64,000 nucleotides of DNA, taken from positions 5,828,001 through 5,892,000 of the forward strand of contig NZ_CP114901.1 of the NCBI RefSeq assembly GCF_027497175.1. The letters run 5' to 3'. Made by a program: the position numbers and the translations under genes. Shown here piece by piece: positions 47,090 to 56,616 of the stretch. Within the stretch, counting starts at the first letter, position 1, and each line of letters begins with the position of its first letter. Below the pieces are notes generated by a model. That model was not told where the DNA came from. It did no database searches and saw nothing but the letters and a program-made list of their open reading frames with translations. The stretch comes from Verrucosispora sp. WMMD573. Its GTDB lineage: Bacteria > Actinomycetota > Actinomycetes > Mycobacteriales > Micromonosporaceae.

Positions 47090-48500
47090 GCCGGGGATCG
47101 GCGCACTGGGCGTAGGACTCACCGACGCGGGCGAGCGCCTCGTTGATGTCACTGGGCCGCACCGCCGAGTAGCCGATGACCAGCGCTGGACGGGTGGTCA
47201 GGCAGGGCGTCTCGGCGAGCCGAAAGTGCCCTCCCCCGCGCAGGAGAACCGACCGGCGCAGGGCTCCGTCCACGACAGCCGCCTCGTCCACGTGGTGGGG
47301 CAGCTCGACGTAGACATGACGGCCGGCGGACGCCCCCCTGATGCTCGCTCCGGGTAGATGTCGCCGTACCGCCTGGACGACTGTCTCCAACCTGGACCGG
47401 TACCTCGGCCGCAGCCGCCGTAGGTGCCGGTCGAGCAGGCCCGCCCGGAGGAACTCCGACACCGCCAGTTGGGTGATGCTGTCGGAGCCCTGGTCCGATG
47501 CGGCCCGTGCCCGTTCGACCGCGCCGAACAGCCATTCCGGCACGGCGAGCCACCCGAGGCGCAGCCCGGGCGCGAGTACCTTGCTCAGGCTTCCGCCGTA
47601 GACGACCCGCTCCGGGTCGCTGCCCTGGATCGCCGGTGGTCGCTCCCGCTGGTCGAACCAGAACTCCGTGTCGTAGTCGTCCTCGATGATGATCCCGTCG
47701 ACGTCGCGGGCCCACCGCAGCAACGCCTGCCGACGTTCGAGCGGCATCGTCGCCCCGGTGGGAAACTGGTGCGCCGCGGTGATCAGGACAGCGCGGACAC
47801 CACTACGCGCCAGGGCGCCGAGGTCCACGCCGTCGGCATCCACAGGCACGGGCACCGCGCGCATGCCGGTGCTACGGATGAACTGGAACTGCTTGCCGCT
47901 ACCGGGATTCTCCACACCGATCCGGTCGATGCCCACGGTCGGAAGGGTCCGGCAGATCAGTCCGAGGCCGTGGGCGAAGCCCATCGTGACCATGGTGTGG
48001 GCGGGTTCCACCCGTACGCCCCGCACCCGGCCCAGGTAGCTCGCCAACTCCGTGCGCAGCGCCGGGATGCCGGTTATCGGCGGGTAGCTCAAGTCGTTGG
48101 CCCCCAGGCTCTGCGTCGCCCGTTGGTAGCACGACAGCCATTCCTGGAGTGGAAAGTTCGTCACGTCCGTCGCACCGACCCGAAGGTCCCAGCGCACGGC
48201 CGGTGCCGACGGCTCGTCGAGACTGGGTCCCCGGTCCACGCCGACGATCGGCCGGGTGGCCACGCGGGTACCCGAGCCCTGGACGGCTTCCAGGTATCCC
48301 TCGGCGCTCATCTGCTCGTACGCCTCGACCACCACGCTGCGCGACACTCCGATGTCACGAGCCAACAGGCGGCTTGACGGCAGCGGCACGCCGGGCAGAA
48401 GAATGCCATTTCTAATCTTCTCCTTGATGGCACTCTGGATCTGCCGACTGAGCGGCTCGTCGACATCCCTGTTAACGCTGATTGTCAGATGCCACGGCAT
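47013..48500 (-). CDS. MocR-family regulator (GntR HTH fused to aminotransferase domain)
   Basis: The 495-residue protein has an N-terminal GntR winged HTH (about 1-75: LSRQIQSAIKEKIRNGILLP and LLARDIGVSRSVVVEAYEQM). A class-I aminotransferase-like domain with bound PLP follows: VENPGSGKQF, IIEDDYDTEFWF, and Lys307 in GGSLSKVLAPGLRLGW. MocR proteins sense amines, amino acids or vitamin B6 through this domain. Located between the two operons and divergent from the main one, it is the likely pathway regulator. ATG at 48500 has GGGGGGAAA upstream. Its 3' end runs 77 bases into trpF on the other strand. Confidence 0.93.
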   Translation of the reverse strand: MPWHLTISVNRDVDEPLSRQIQSAIKEKIRNGILLPGVPLPSSRLLARDIGVSRSVVVEAYEQMSAEGYLEAVQGSGTRVATRPIVGVDRGPSLDEPSAPAVRWDLRVGATDVTNFPLQEWLSCYQRATQSLGANDLSYPPITGIPALRTELASYLGRVRGVRVEPAHTMVTMGFAHGLGLICRTLPTVGIDRIGVENPGSGKQFQFIRSTGMRAVPVPVDADGVDLGALARSGVRAVLITAAHQFPTGATMPLERRQALLRWARDVDGIIIEDDYDTEFWFDQRERPPAIQGSDPERVVYGGSLSKVLAPGLRLGWLAVPEWLFGAVERARAASDQGSDSITQLAVSEFLRAGLLDRHLRRLRPRYRSRLETVVQAVRRHLPGASIRGASAGRHVYVELPHHVDEAAVVDGALRRSVLLRGGGHFRLAETPCLTTRPALVIGYSAVRPSDINEALARVGESYAQCADPRPNRNGASLTRSIGQRLRIPRSAAVP

Positions 48501-48763
48501 TCTGAATTTCCCCCCAGCATGGCAGCATCGCTCTTGGCTTTGCTCATCGGATGTCACGTGCTGAATCCTCAGGTCGGTCACCAATGACCGCACTCGATGC
48601 TCGCCGCCCCACCCACAATGGCACGCAGAGTGGATACTAGCGTCGGCCGCCGGTCGACGCCGAATCACGGCCGGCGAACAACCTCGCCGACCACCCGGTG
48701 CCGGGTGTCCCGGCGTGGATCACAAGCCGCCGGCAGCGCGCCGTTTAGCCCGATCCGCCGGGA

Positions 48764-48792
48764 TATTTTGGTAACCTAAAGTAGGCAAAATA
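48764..48792. promoter_or_regulatory. Nested palindrome in the divergent promoter region
   Basis: TATTTTG (48764-48770) and CAAAATA (48786-48792) form an inverted repeat, and inside it CCTA-AAG-TAGG (48775-48785) forms another. It is the most AT-rich spot in the 635-base gap between the MocR gene and the main operon (48501-49135), where a regulator or polymerase site would be expected. MocR is the natural candidate to bind it; this is inference. Confidence 0.5.
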
Positions 48793-48960
48793 GGACGGAG
48801 CGTAGCATCGAGCCGACTACACCGCCGAACTACGCCCATTTCGACGCTTTGATGCTTGCTATTGCCATATACACCTCAGGCGAATGCATGAGCAGGCCAT
48901 CGCATAGGCGGCAATTACTGTCCGGACGGTGCACAGGGGAGGCGATCCGGCCGAGCGAAG

Positions 48961-48993
48961 GTTGACCAATACGTGGACGAGACCCAGGTCAAC
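48961..48993 (+). promoter_or_regulatory. Inverted repeat around the start of a small ORF
   Basis: GTTGACC (48961-48967) and GGTCAAC (48987-48993) are inverted repeats flanking the GTG at 48973. In RNA they could pair and hide that start codon; in DNA they could be an operator. Confidence 0.3.
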
Positions 48994-49074
48994 GTAGACG
49001 ATTCGGCGGCGTACCCGGTCCTGGTCTGCCGATGTCCCTCTTCAGTGGTCTGGGCCGGGCGACCGACCGGCTGA
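48973..49074 (+). CDS. Possible 33-residue leader or precursor peptide
   Basis: GTG at 48973, preceded by GAAGG about 11 bases upstream, opens 33 codons. The peptide has an acidic first third (VDETQVNVDDSAAYP) followed by a Cys-Arg-Cys segment and a C-terminal SSVVWAGRPTG. It contains a single Trp. It lies 61 bases before the dehydrogenase that starts the main operon. It could be a regulatory leader peptide, a peptide substrate of the ATP-grasp enzymes, or a chance ORF; codon composition does not decide. Confidence 0.25.
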   Translation: MDETQVNVDDSAAYPVLVCRCPSSVVWAGRPTG

Positions 49075-49135
49075 TTGGATCGCCGCTGGCACTCAGTGGC
49101 CGAGCATTAAACGCCCACCGCTTGGAGCTGTGCAA

Positions 49136-50491
49136 ATGGTTGCTATGGTCAGCTCGCCCACCGATTCCAGACCAGCGGACCCGCGCGCCGGCGCCGTTGT
49201 CGAGGTGGCCGACTTCGATCACCTCATCGCCAGCCGAAAGGCGGTCGTCGGCGTCATCGGGCTCGGCTACACCGGCTTGCCGCTGGCCACCGGTTTCGCC
49301 GCTGCGGGCTTCTCGGTGGTCGGTCTCGACACGGATGCCGAGAAGATCAACGCCATTCTCCGGGGCGAGTCCTACCTGCCGGACGTATCGGACCTGGAGC
49401 TGGAGGACCTGCACCCACGGATGTCGGTGGGAACGTCTCCCGCCGCGATGGCGGCGGCGGACGCCGTGGTCGTCTGTGTCCCGACACCGACCAGTCACGG
49501 CGTCGCCGACCTCTCACACGTCGACTCGGTCCTTGCCGCGGTGGTCCCGCACCTGCGACCGGGGACGCTGCTGGTGTTGCAGTCCACCATCCCGCCGGGC
49601 ACCACGTCCGCTGCGGCGCGCCGGCTCACCAGCGAGGGTGGCACACGCATCGGCACCGACCTCTACCTGGCGATGGCTCCGGAGCGGATCAATCCAGCGA
49701 ACGCCGACGGCTGGCGGATGACCAACACGCCCAAACTCGTCGGCGGCTTCACCCCCGAGTGCACCCGCCGGGCCACCGTGTTGTTCGAGCAGGTCTGTGA
49801 GCAGGTCCACCCGGTCTCCAGCCCGGAGGTAGCCGAGTTGGCGAAGGTCTTCGAGAACACCTTCCGGCTGGTCAACATCGCCCTGAGTCTGGAGTTGTCC
49901 GACCTCTGCCGGCAACTGCGGATCCCGGTCCGGGAAGTCATCGACGCGGCGGCGACCAAACCGTACGGCTTCCTCGCGCACTACCCCGGCCCCGGTGTCG
50001 GCGGCGAGTGCATCCCTGTCGATCCGCTTTTCCTCCAGCCCTTGGCGCAACTGGCGGGCACGGACCTCAGCCTCGTCCAGGCCGCACACCGACGGATCAC
50101 CGAGCGCCCGGGGCAGGTCGTCGACCGGATCGTGGAGCTCATCGCGGCCGGGGGCGGAACGATCCAGCAGGCCCGGGTGCTGATCGTCGGCGTCAGCTAC
50201 AAGGAGGGCGTCGCCGACCTGCGCAACGCACCGGCCCTGGACATCATCCGGGCGCTGCGGCAGTGCGGCGCGCAGGTCAGCTACTACGACCCGCTGGTGC
50301 CGTCGGTGGTCCTCGACAACCAGGCTGTGCCCGTGGCGTCCTGGACGCCCACGGTACTCGCCGCGCAGGACTGCGTGGTGCTGGTGACCCCGCACAACCG
50401 CATCGCGGCGGACCCGCACTGGAGCGCAGCACCGCTGGTGCTGGACACCCGCAACGTCCTGACGCCGGCCCACAACATCGAAATCCTGTGA
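49136..50491 (+). CDS. UDP-sugar 6-dehydrogenase, UDP-HexNAc type
   Basis: The 451-residue protein has the three-domain structure of nucleotide-sugar dehydrogenases: the NAD site VIGLGYTGLPLA near 40-51, and FENTFRLVNIALSLELSDL near 241-259. The catalytic Cys292 lies in GVGGECIPVDPLFL. The CIPVDP form (rather than the CFPKD of UDP-glucose dehydrogenases) points to UDP-N-acetyl-hexosamine substrates such as UDP-GlcNAc or UDP-ManNAc, giving a uronic acid. ATG at 49136 follows GGAG by 8 bases. It is the first large gene of the main operon and would supply an acid group for ATP-grasp chemistry (inference). Confidence 0.9.
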   Translation: MVAMVSSPTDSRPADPRAGAVVEVADFDHLIASRKAVVGVIGLGYTGLPLATGFAAAGFSVVGLDTDAEKINAILRGESYLPDVSDLELEDLHPRMSVGTSPAAMAAADAVVVCVPTPTSHGVADLSHVDSVLAAVVPHLRPGTLLVLQSTIPPGTTSAAARRLTSEGGTRIGTDLYLAMAPERINPANADGWRMTNTPKLVGGFTPECTRRATVLFEQVCEQVHPVSSPEVAELAKVFENTFRLVNIALSLELSDLCRQLRIPVREVIDAAATKPYGFLAHYPGPGVGGECIPVDPLFLQPLAQLAGTDLSLVQAAHRRITERPGQVVDRIVELIAAGGGTIQQARVLIVGVSYKEGVADLRNAPALDIIRALRQCGAQVSYYDPLVPSVVLDNQAVPVASWTPTVLAAQDCVVLVTPHNRIAADPHWSAAPLVLDTRNVLTPAHNIEIL

Positions 50492-50682
50492 ATCCGAGCC
50501 CCCGATCCCTGCCCGTGGCTCCTGCCGGACTCGACGATCTGCGTGGCGGCGACGCCGAGGACCTCCCCGACGGGCCGGCGCCGGCCCGGGAGGCGAGCAG
50601 CGGCGGGCGGACCGCCGCCCCACTCGCGGATCTCCGCCGCCAGCCAACTGCCGTCACCGCCGCCGAAGACGACTCGCGATGA
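50488..50682 (+). CDS. Possible 64-residue small protein
   Basis: A GTG at 50488 overlapping the dehydrogenase stop (GTGA) opens 64 codons, ending 32 bases before the favoured trpC start. The stop also overlaps an alternative upstream ATG of trpC (50679). About 80% of codons end in G or C, somewhat below the neighbouring genes. The peptide is Pro/Ala/Asp/Arg-rich, predicted disordered, and has no Cys or Trp. The double coupling is suggestive, but it may be only open spacer. Confidence 0.35.
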   Translation: MNPSPRSLPVAPAGLDDLRGGDAEDLPDGPAPAREASSGGRTAAPLADLRRQPTAVTAAEDDSR

Positions 50683-50714
50683 CGCAGTCACCCCTACCCA
50701 GCAAGGAGTTCCGC

Positions 50715-51502
50715 ATGCATCTCGACGACATCGTCGCGGCGAAGCGGTCGGCCTGGACAGGTGCGCGAGCGCCGGGGTCGACGGCGGGCGGGCGTGCCAC
50801 GCCCGCCCGTCCCGGCACGTTCGCCGCCGCCCTGAGCGGTACCGACGTGGGCATCATCGCCGAGGTCAAACCGAAGTCGCCGTCAAAGGGCGACCTGCTG
50901 CCCCTGGCCGAGGCGGTGCCCCTGGCCCGCACGTACGCCGGAGCGGGCGCCGCCGCGGTGTCGGTCCTGGCCGACACCGCCTACTTCGGCGGCTCGCCGG
51001 ACCTGGTCGCGCAGGTCGCCAACGACCCCGAGGTCACCGTTCCGGTGCTGTTCAAGGACTTCCTGGTCGACGTACGGCAGGTGCAGCTCGCCCACGACTG
51101 CGGTGCCGACGCGGTGCTGGTCATCGTCCGGGCGGTCGACGACGCACTGCTCGCCGACCTCCTCGCGGCCGCCGACGATCTCGGGATCGACGCGCTTGTC
51201 GAGACGTTCACCGAAGAGGAGGTGGACCGGGCCGTCCGGGCCGGCGCCCGGATCGTCGGCGTGAACAACCGCGACCTGCGCACCTTCGCGGTCGACCTGG
51301 ACAACTCGACGCGGCTGCGTCGGTTGATCCCGCCCGCCGTGCTGACGGTGAGCGAGAGCGGCCTGCACACCTCGGCCGACCTGGCCCGCATCGGTGCGCA
51401 CGGCTTCCACGCCGCGCTGATCGGCGAAAGCCTGCTGACCAGTGACGACCCGGCGGGCAAGCTCCGTTCGCTGCTCGGTGTCCGGATTGCGCAGGCAGTG
51501 CG

Positions 51503-51506
<4 letters not shown>
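50715..51506 (+). CDS. trpC: Indole-3-glycerol phosphate synthase
   Basis: The 263-residue barrel makes indole-3-glycerol phosphate. Catalytic residues are in place: Glu50 and Lys52 ([14 protein letters not shown]), Lys114 (VLFKDFLVD) and Glu163 ([10 protein letters not shown]). [21 protein letters not shown] and ALIGESLLT complete the phosphate site. ATG at 50715 has AAGGAG six bases upstream; an ATG at 50679 would add 12 residues. The stop overlaps the trpB start by four bases. No trpE, trpG or trpD is in the window, so anthranilate steps must come from elsewhere. Confidence 0.95.
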
Positions 51507-52686
<1,180 letters not shown>

Positions 52687-52690
<4 letters not shown>

Positions 52691-53478
52691 GGCGACTTGA
52701 GCACGCGTTCGCGGACAGCCAGCGCGAAACCGCGCTGGTGGCATACCTGACCGCCGGTTACCCGAGCCTCGACGAGAGTGTCGATCTTGTCGACGCGGCC
52801 TGCGCGGCCGGTGCCGACGTCATCGAACTCGGGGCGCCGTTCTCCGACCCGCTCGGCGACGGTCCGGTCATCCAGGCCACCACCCAGCAGGCGTTGCGCG
52901 CCGGCGTGACGGTGGCTGCGACGCTCGACCTGGTGGCCAAGGTGCGGGCCACCGGCAACGACGTGCCGATCATGTTGATGGGCTACTGCAACCCCTTTCT
53001 CCGGTACGGGCTGCCGAAACTCTTCGCCGACGCCGCGTCGGCCGGTGCCGACGGCTTCATCGTGCCGGACCTGCCCGCCACCGAGAGCACGGACTGGCTG
53101 GTCGAGGCGGAACGGCACAACCTGGGCCAGGTCTTCTTCGCCGCTCCGGGCAGCAGTCCCGAGCGGCTGCGCCGCACCGCGCGACAATCCCGCGGCTTCC
53201 TGTACTGCCTCGCCGACAACGGCGTGACAGGTATTCGGGACCGGCTCGCCGACGGGCTCGACGCCTATCTCGCCCGGGTCCGAGCCGTGGCGACCACGCC
53301 CGTCGCGGTGGGCTTCGGCATCTCGCGACCGGAACACGTAGGTGCCCTGCGGGGCAAGGTCGACGGCGTCATAGTCGGCAGCGCGCTGCTCAAGCGAATC
53401 GGAGCGGCCACCACCCCGCAGCAGCGGATCGCGGAGACGACGGCCCTGATCAGCGAGCTGAAGGCGGCGTGCCGATGA
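52687..53478 (+). CDS. trpA: Tryptophan synthase alpha chain
   Basis: The 263-residue barrel releases indole from indole-3-glycerol phosphate. The catalytic Glu47 ([11 protein letters not shown]) and Asp58 (PLGDGPVIQ) match the E. coli pair 49/60. Later barrel segments [21 protein letters not shown] and [13 protein letters not shown] fit the family; the flexible loop reads [10 protein letters not shown]. It overlaps trpB and the next aminotransferase by four bases each, an unusually tight link of Trp synthesis to sugar-type enzymes. Confidence 0.96.
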
Positions 53479-54635
53479 GTGCACCGACGACGACCTCCAC
53501 CACCAGCGTGGTGCCGTTCTTCAGCGGCGCGACGTCGATCCGCCGGGACTGGGCCGGGCTCGCCGCCAGGCTACGTACGGTCACCGACACGGGACGGTTC
53601 ACCTTCGGACCGGTGGGCGAGGATCTGGAACGGGCGATCGCGGAGCGTACTGGCGCCCGGCACACGGTGGCGGTGAGCAACGGCACGGACGCTCTGATCA
53701 TCATGCTGCGGGCGGCGGGGATCGGGCCGGGCGACGAGGTGATCGTTCCCGCGTACACCTTCTTCGCCAGCGCGTCCTCGGTGCTGCACGTCGGCGCCAA
53801 GCCGGTCCTGGTCGACATCCAACCCGGCTCCTACGCGTTGGATCCCGAGCGGGTCCGCGCCGCCGTCACGGACCGGACCCGGGCGATCATGCCGGTGCAC
53901 CTGTTCACCCAGATGGCGGACATGGTGGCGTTGGGCGAGGTGGCCGACGAGCACGGCCTGCAACTGCTGGAGGACAGCGCCGAAGGCATCGGCATGCACA
54001 TCGACGGCCGGCACGCCGGCCGCTTGGGCAGGGCCGGGGTGCTCTCGTTCTTCCCCACCAAGACGCTCGGCGCCCTGGGTGACGCGGGCATGCTGCTCAC
54101 CGACGACGAGGATCTCGCCCGCACGGCACGCCAACTGCGCTGCCACGGTCAGCCGAGCGACGGCTCCTACGAGTACCTCGAACTCGGCTACAACAGCCGC
54201 TGCGACGAGGTGCAGGCCGCGTTCCTGCTGTGGCGGCTGGAGTCGTTGGACGCGGAGATCACCCGGCGCGCGGACGTGGCGGCACGCTACGACCACCTGC
54301 TCGGCGAACTCGCGCCGCTGGTACGTACCCCTTGGCTCGCTCCTGCCCGCAAGCAGAGCAACCTCGTCTACTACGTCTACCTGATCGAGTGTGAACGACG
54401 TGACGAGTTGGTCGCGTACCTGACCTCCCACGGCGTGGGCACCGAGGTGTACTACCCCCGGCCGCTCACCGAGCAGCCCTGCCTGATCGCCCGGGCCGGG
54501 GTGGACCAGCCGGTACCTGTCGCGAAGGCGGCCAGCCAGCGGGCGGTCGGCCTGCCGATGTATCCGGACCTGACCGACGAGCAGGTCGACCGGGTGTGCG
54601 AGCTGATTCACGAGTTCTACCGGGAGCGACAGTGA
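53475..54635 (+). CDS. DegT/DnrJ/EryC1-family aminotransferase (first copy)
   Basis: The 386-residue PLP enzyme has Lys196 in SFFPTKTLGALGDAG, the PLP-phosphate segment SNGTDALIIMLRAA near 70-83 and EDSAEGIGMHIDGRH near 166-180. The C-terminal YYVYLIECERRDELVAYL and YYPRPLTEQPCL segments are family hallmarks. Members add an amino group to keto-sugars bound to nucleotides, or to cyclitols. Together with the UDP-HexNAc dehydrogenase and a Gfo/Idh enzyme it recalls routes to 3-amino uronic acids (Wlb-type), which is inference. The ATG overlaps the trpA stop. Confidence 0.92.
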   Translation: MSAPTTTSTTSVVPFFSGATSIRRDWAGLAARLRTVTDTGRFTFGPVGEDLERAIAERTGARHTVAVSNGTDALIIMLRAAGIGPGDEVIVPAYTFFASASSVLHVGAKPVLVDIQPGSYALDPERVRAAVTDRTRAIMPVHLFTQMADMVALGEVADEHGLQLLEDSAEGIGMHIDGRHAGRLGRAGVLSFFPTKTLGALGDAGMLLTDDEDLARTARQLRCHGQPSDGSYEYLELGYNSRCDEVQAAFLLWRLESLDAEITRRADVAARYDHLLGELAPLVRTPWLAPARKQSNLVYYVYLIECERRDELVAYLTSHGVGTEVYYPRPLTEQPCLIARAGVDQPVPVAKAASQRAVGLPMYPDLTDEQVDRVCELIHEFYRERQ

Positions 54636-55756
54636 CCATGACAGTCCCGTACTTCGACTACCCCACCCGGTACGCCGGGTGGACCGAGGACGTCCTGGAC
54701 GCGGTCCGGGAGGTCGGCGAGTCGGACGAGTTCATCCTCAAGTCCCGGGTCGCGGCCCTGGAAACGGCCGTGGCGCGGCGGACCGGCGCCGCCGAGGCCA
54801 TCGCGGTCGCCAGCGGCACCGGCGCGTTGACGGTGATCCTCACGGCCATGGACATCGGACCCGGCGACGACGTGGTGACCCCCGCCTTCTCGTTCATCTC
54901 CTCGGCCAGCACCGTGGCGCTGCGCGGCGCCCGTCCGGTCTTCGCCGACGTCGACTACGACACGGCGATGCTGACCGTGGCGACCGTCGAGGCCGTCCGC
55001 ACCCCGGCGAGCCGGGCTGTCGTGCCGGCGTACCTCTTCGCGAGCAGCCCCGACATGCCGGCGCTGCGGGCACTGGCCGACCGCCACTCGATGCGCCTGA
55101 TCGAGGACAGCGCCGTCGCGCTGGGCGGTCAGGTCGCGGGCCGACCCGCCGGCCGCCACGGCGACGCCGGGGTGTACTCCTTCTTCCCCGGCAAACCGCT
55201 TGGCGGAATCGGGGACGCCGGCATGATCGTCACCGACGATCCGGAGCTGGCCACCACCTGCCGGATGCTGCGCAACCACGGTCAGGACCTGAAGGTCCGG
55301 TTCCTGCACCACCTGGTCGGCTTCAACAGTCGGATGGACGAGGTCACGGCGCTGTTCCTGCTGCGCCGGCTGCCGCACCTCGACCAGTTCCTCGCCGAGC
55401 GTCGCCGGCTGGCCCGCCAGTACGGCGAACTGCTGCGCGAGGCCGCGCCCATCGTGCTGACGCCCCCCGGGGACCTCACCGAGCAGGCCGTCTACACCTA
55501 CGTGGTACGCGCGCCACAGCGCGACGACCTCCGCTCCTACCTGGCCGGACGCGGCATCGAGACGAAGGTCTACTATCCCCGGCCGCTACACCTGCAACCC
55601 GCGTTCCGGCACCTCGGCCACGGGACGGGTGACTTCCCGGTCGCCGAGCGCCTGTCCCGCGAGTGTCTGGCGCTGCCGTTGCATCCGGAACTGCCCGCCG
55701 GAACCGTCGAGCGGGTCGTCGAGGAGATCGCCGGCTTCTACCGGCAGGGCGCATGA
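54632..55756 (+). CDS. DegT/DnrJ/EryC1-family aminotransferase (second copy)
   Basis: The 374-residue enzyme has Lys188 in SFFPGKPLGGIGDAG, ASGTGALTVILTAMDIGPGD near 63-82 and EDSAVALGGQVAGRPAGRHG near 160-179. FNSRMDEVTALFLLRRLPH and YYPRPLHLQPAF follow. It shares the fold with the gene before it but the two differ throughout, so they probably act at different positions or in different steps. GTG at 54632 (GGGAG upstream) overlaps the preceding stop; ATG at 54638 is possible. Two aminations suggest a diamino product (inference). Confidence 0.92.
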   Translation: MTMTVPYFDYPTRYAGWTEDVLDAVREVGESDEFILKSRVAALETAVARRTGAAEAIAVASGTGALTVILTAMDIGPGDDVVTPAFSFISSASTVALRGARPVFADVDYDTAMLTVATVEAVRTPASRAVVPAYLFASSPDMPALRALADRHSMRLIEDSAVALGGQVAGRPAGRHGDAGVYSFFPGKPLGGIGDAGMIVTDDPELATTCRMLRNHGQDLKVRFLHHLVGFNSRMDEVTALFLLRRLPHLDQFLAERRRLARQYGELLREAAPIVLTPPGDLTEQAVYTYVVRAPQRDDLRSYLAGRGIETKVYYPRPLHLQPAFRHLGHGTGDFPVAERLSRECLALPLHPELPAGTVERVVEEIAGFYRQGA

Positions 55757-56616
55757 CAGCGGTGGGACTCTGGGCCAGCCGGGTCTGCGGCATCGGTGAC
55801 GAGGCCGCACCGGGCCTGGTGAGACAGCTCGACGTGCACCGCGACCTGGGCATGTCCGGGGTGGAGCTGCGTACGATCGACGGCCGGGGTCTGCACGAAC
55901 TCGGCACCGACGAGGTGGCCGACCTGCGTCGGCAGATCGACGCCAGCGGTCTGCGGGTACCGGTGCTGGACACACCGATCGGCAACTGGTCCACCACGGT
56001 CGCCACCGACCTCGACACCGAACTGTCGATCCTGAACCGCACCGCGACGGTCGCACGTGCGCTGGACTGTCGGTGGCTACGGATCATGTCGTACCCCAAC
56101 TGCGGCTGGCCGGACGACGCGTGGGCCGCGGAGTCGCTGCGGCGGATGCGGTTGCTCACCGACGAGGCACGCCGGCTCGGCGTCGTGCTGCTGCACGAGA
56201 ACTGCCAGGGATGGGCGGGGGCCTGCGCCGCCAACACGCTGCGCATGCTCGAACACGTCGACAGTCCACACCTCAGGCTGATCTTCGATGTGGGCAACGG
56301 CCTGGCGTACGGCTACCAGGCCGAGGAGTTCCTCGCGCAGGTGCTGCCCTGGGTCGAACACGTCCACATCAAGAACGGCCACCGCGACCCGGACGGCCAG
56401 GCCCGGTTCACCCTGCCCACCGCCGGTGAGCTGGACCTGTCCGCCTGCATCCGCCGGCTGGAAGCGGCGGGCTACCGGGGCTGGTACAGCCTGGAGCCAC
56501 ACGTGGCGCACATTCCGCACCTGCAGGTCTCGGACGACCCGGAGCGGTTGGAGCAGAGTTACCGGGCCTACGCGACGGCCTTCCGCGACATCGTCGAAGG
56601 GACGGCCCAGCCGTGA
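55753..56616 (+). CDS. Sugar phosphate isomerase/epimerase-type TIM barrel
   Basis: The 287-residue protein belongs to the xylose-isomerase-like TIM-barrel family. Candidate metal ligands are Glu in VVLLHENCQGW near 145-155, Asp in LRLIFDVGNGL near 174-184, His in VEHVHIKNGH near 201-210 and Glu in WYSLEPH near 243-249. Members isomerise or epimerise sugars or act on keto-acids. It could adjust stereochemistry of the sugar intermediate. It overlaps both neighbours by four bases. Confidence 0.88.
   Translation: MTAVGLWASRVCGIGDEAAPGLVRQLDVHRDLGMSGVELRTIDGRGLHELGTDEVADLRRQIDASGLRVPVLDTPIGNWSTTVATDLDTELSILNRTATVARALDCRWLRIMSYPNCGWPDDAWAAESLRRMRLLTDEARRLGVVLLHENCQGWAGACAANTLRMLEHVDSPHLRLIFDVGNGLAYGYQAEEFLAQVLPWVEHVHIKNGHRDPDGQARFTLPTAGELDLSACIRRLEAAGYRGWYSLEPHVAHIPHLQVSDDPERLEQSYRAYATAFRDIVEGTAQP

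Noticed and set aside
50679..50714. Upstream ATG as the trpC start
   Set aside because: ATG at 50715 has a strong AAGGAG at the right distance and gives the family-length N-terminus; 50679 has only a weak site.
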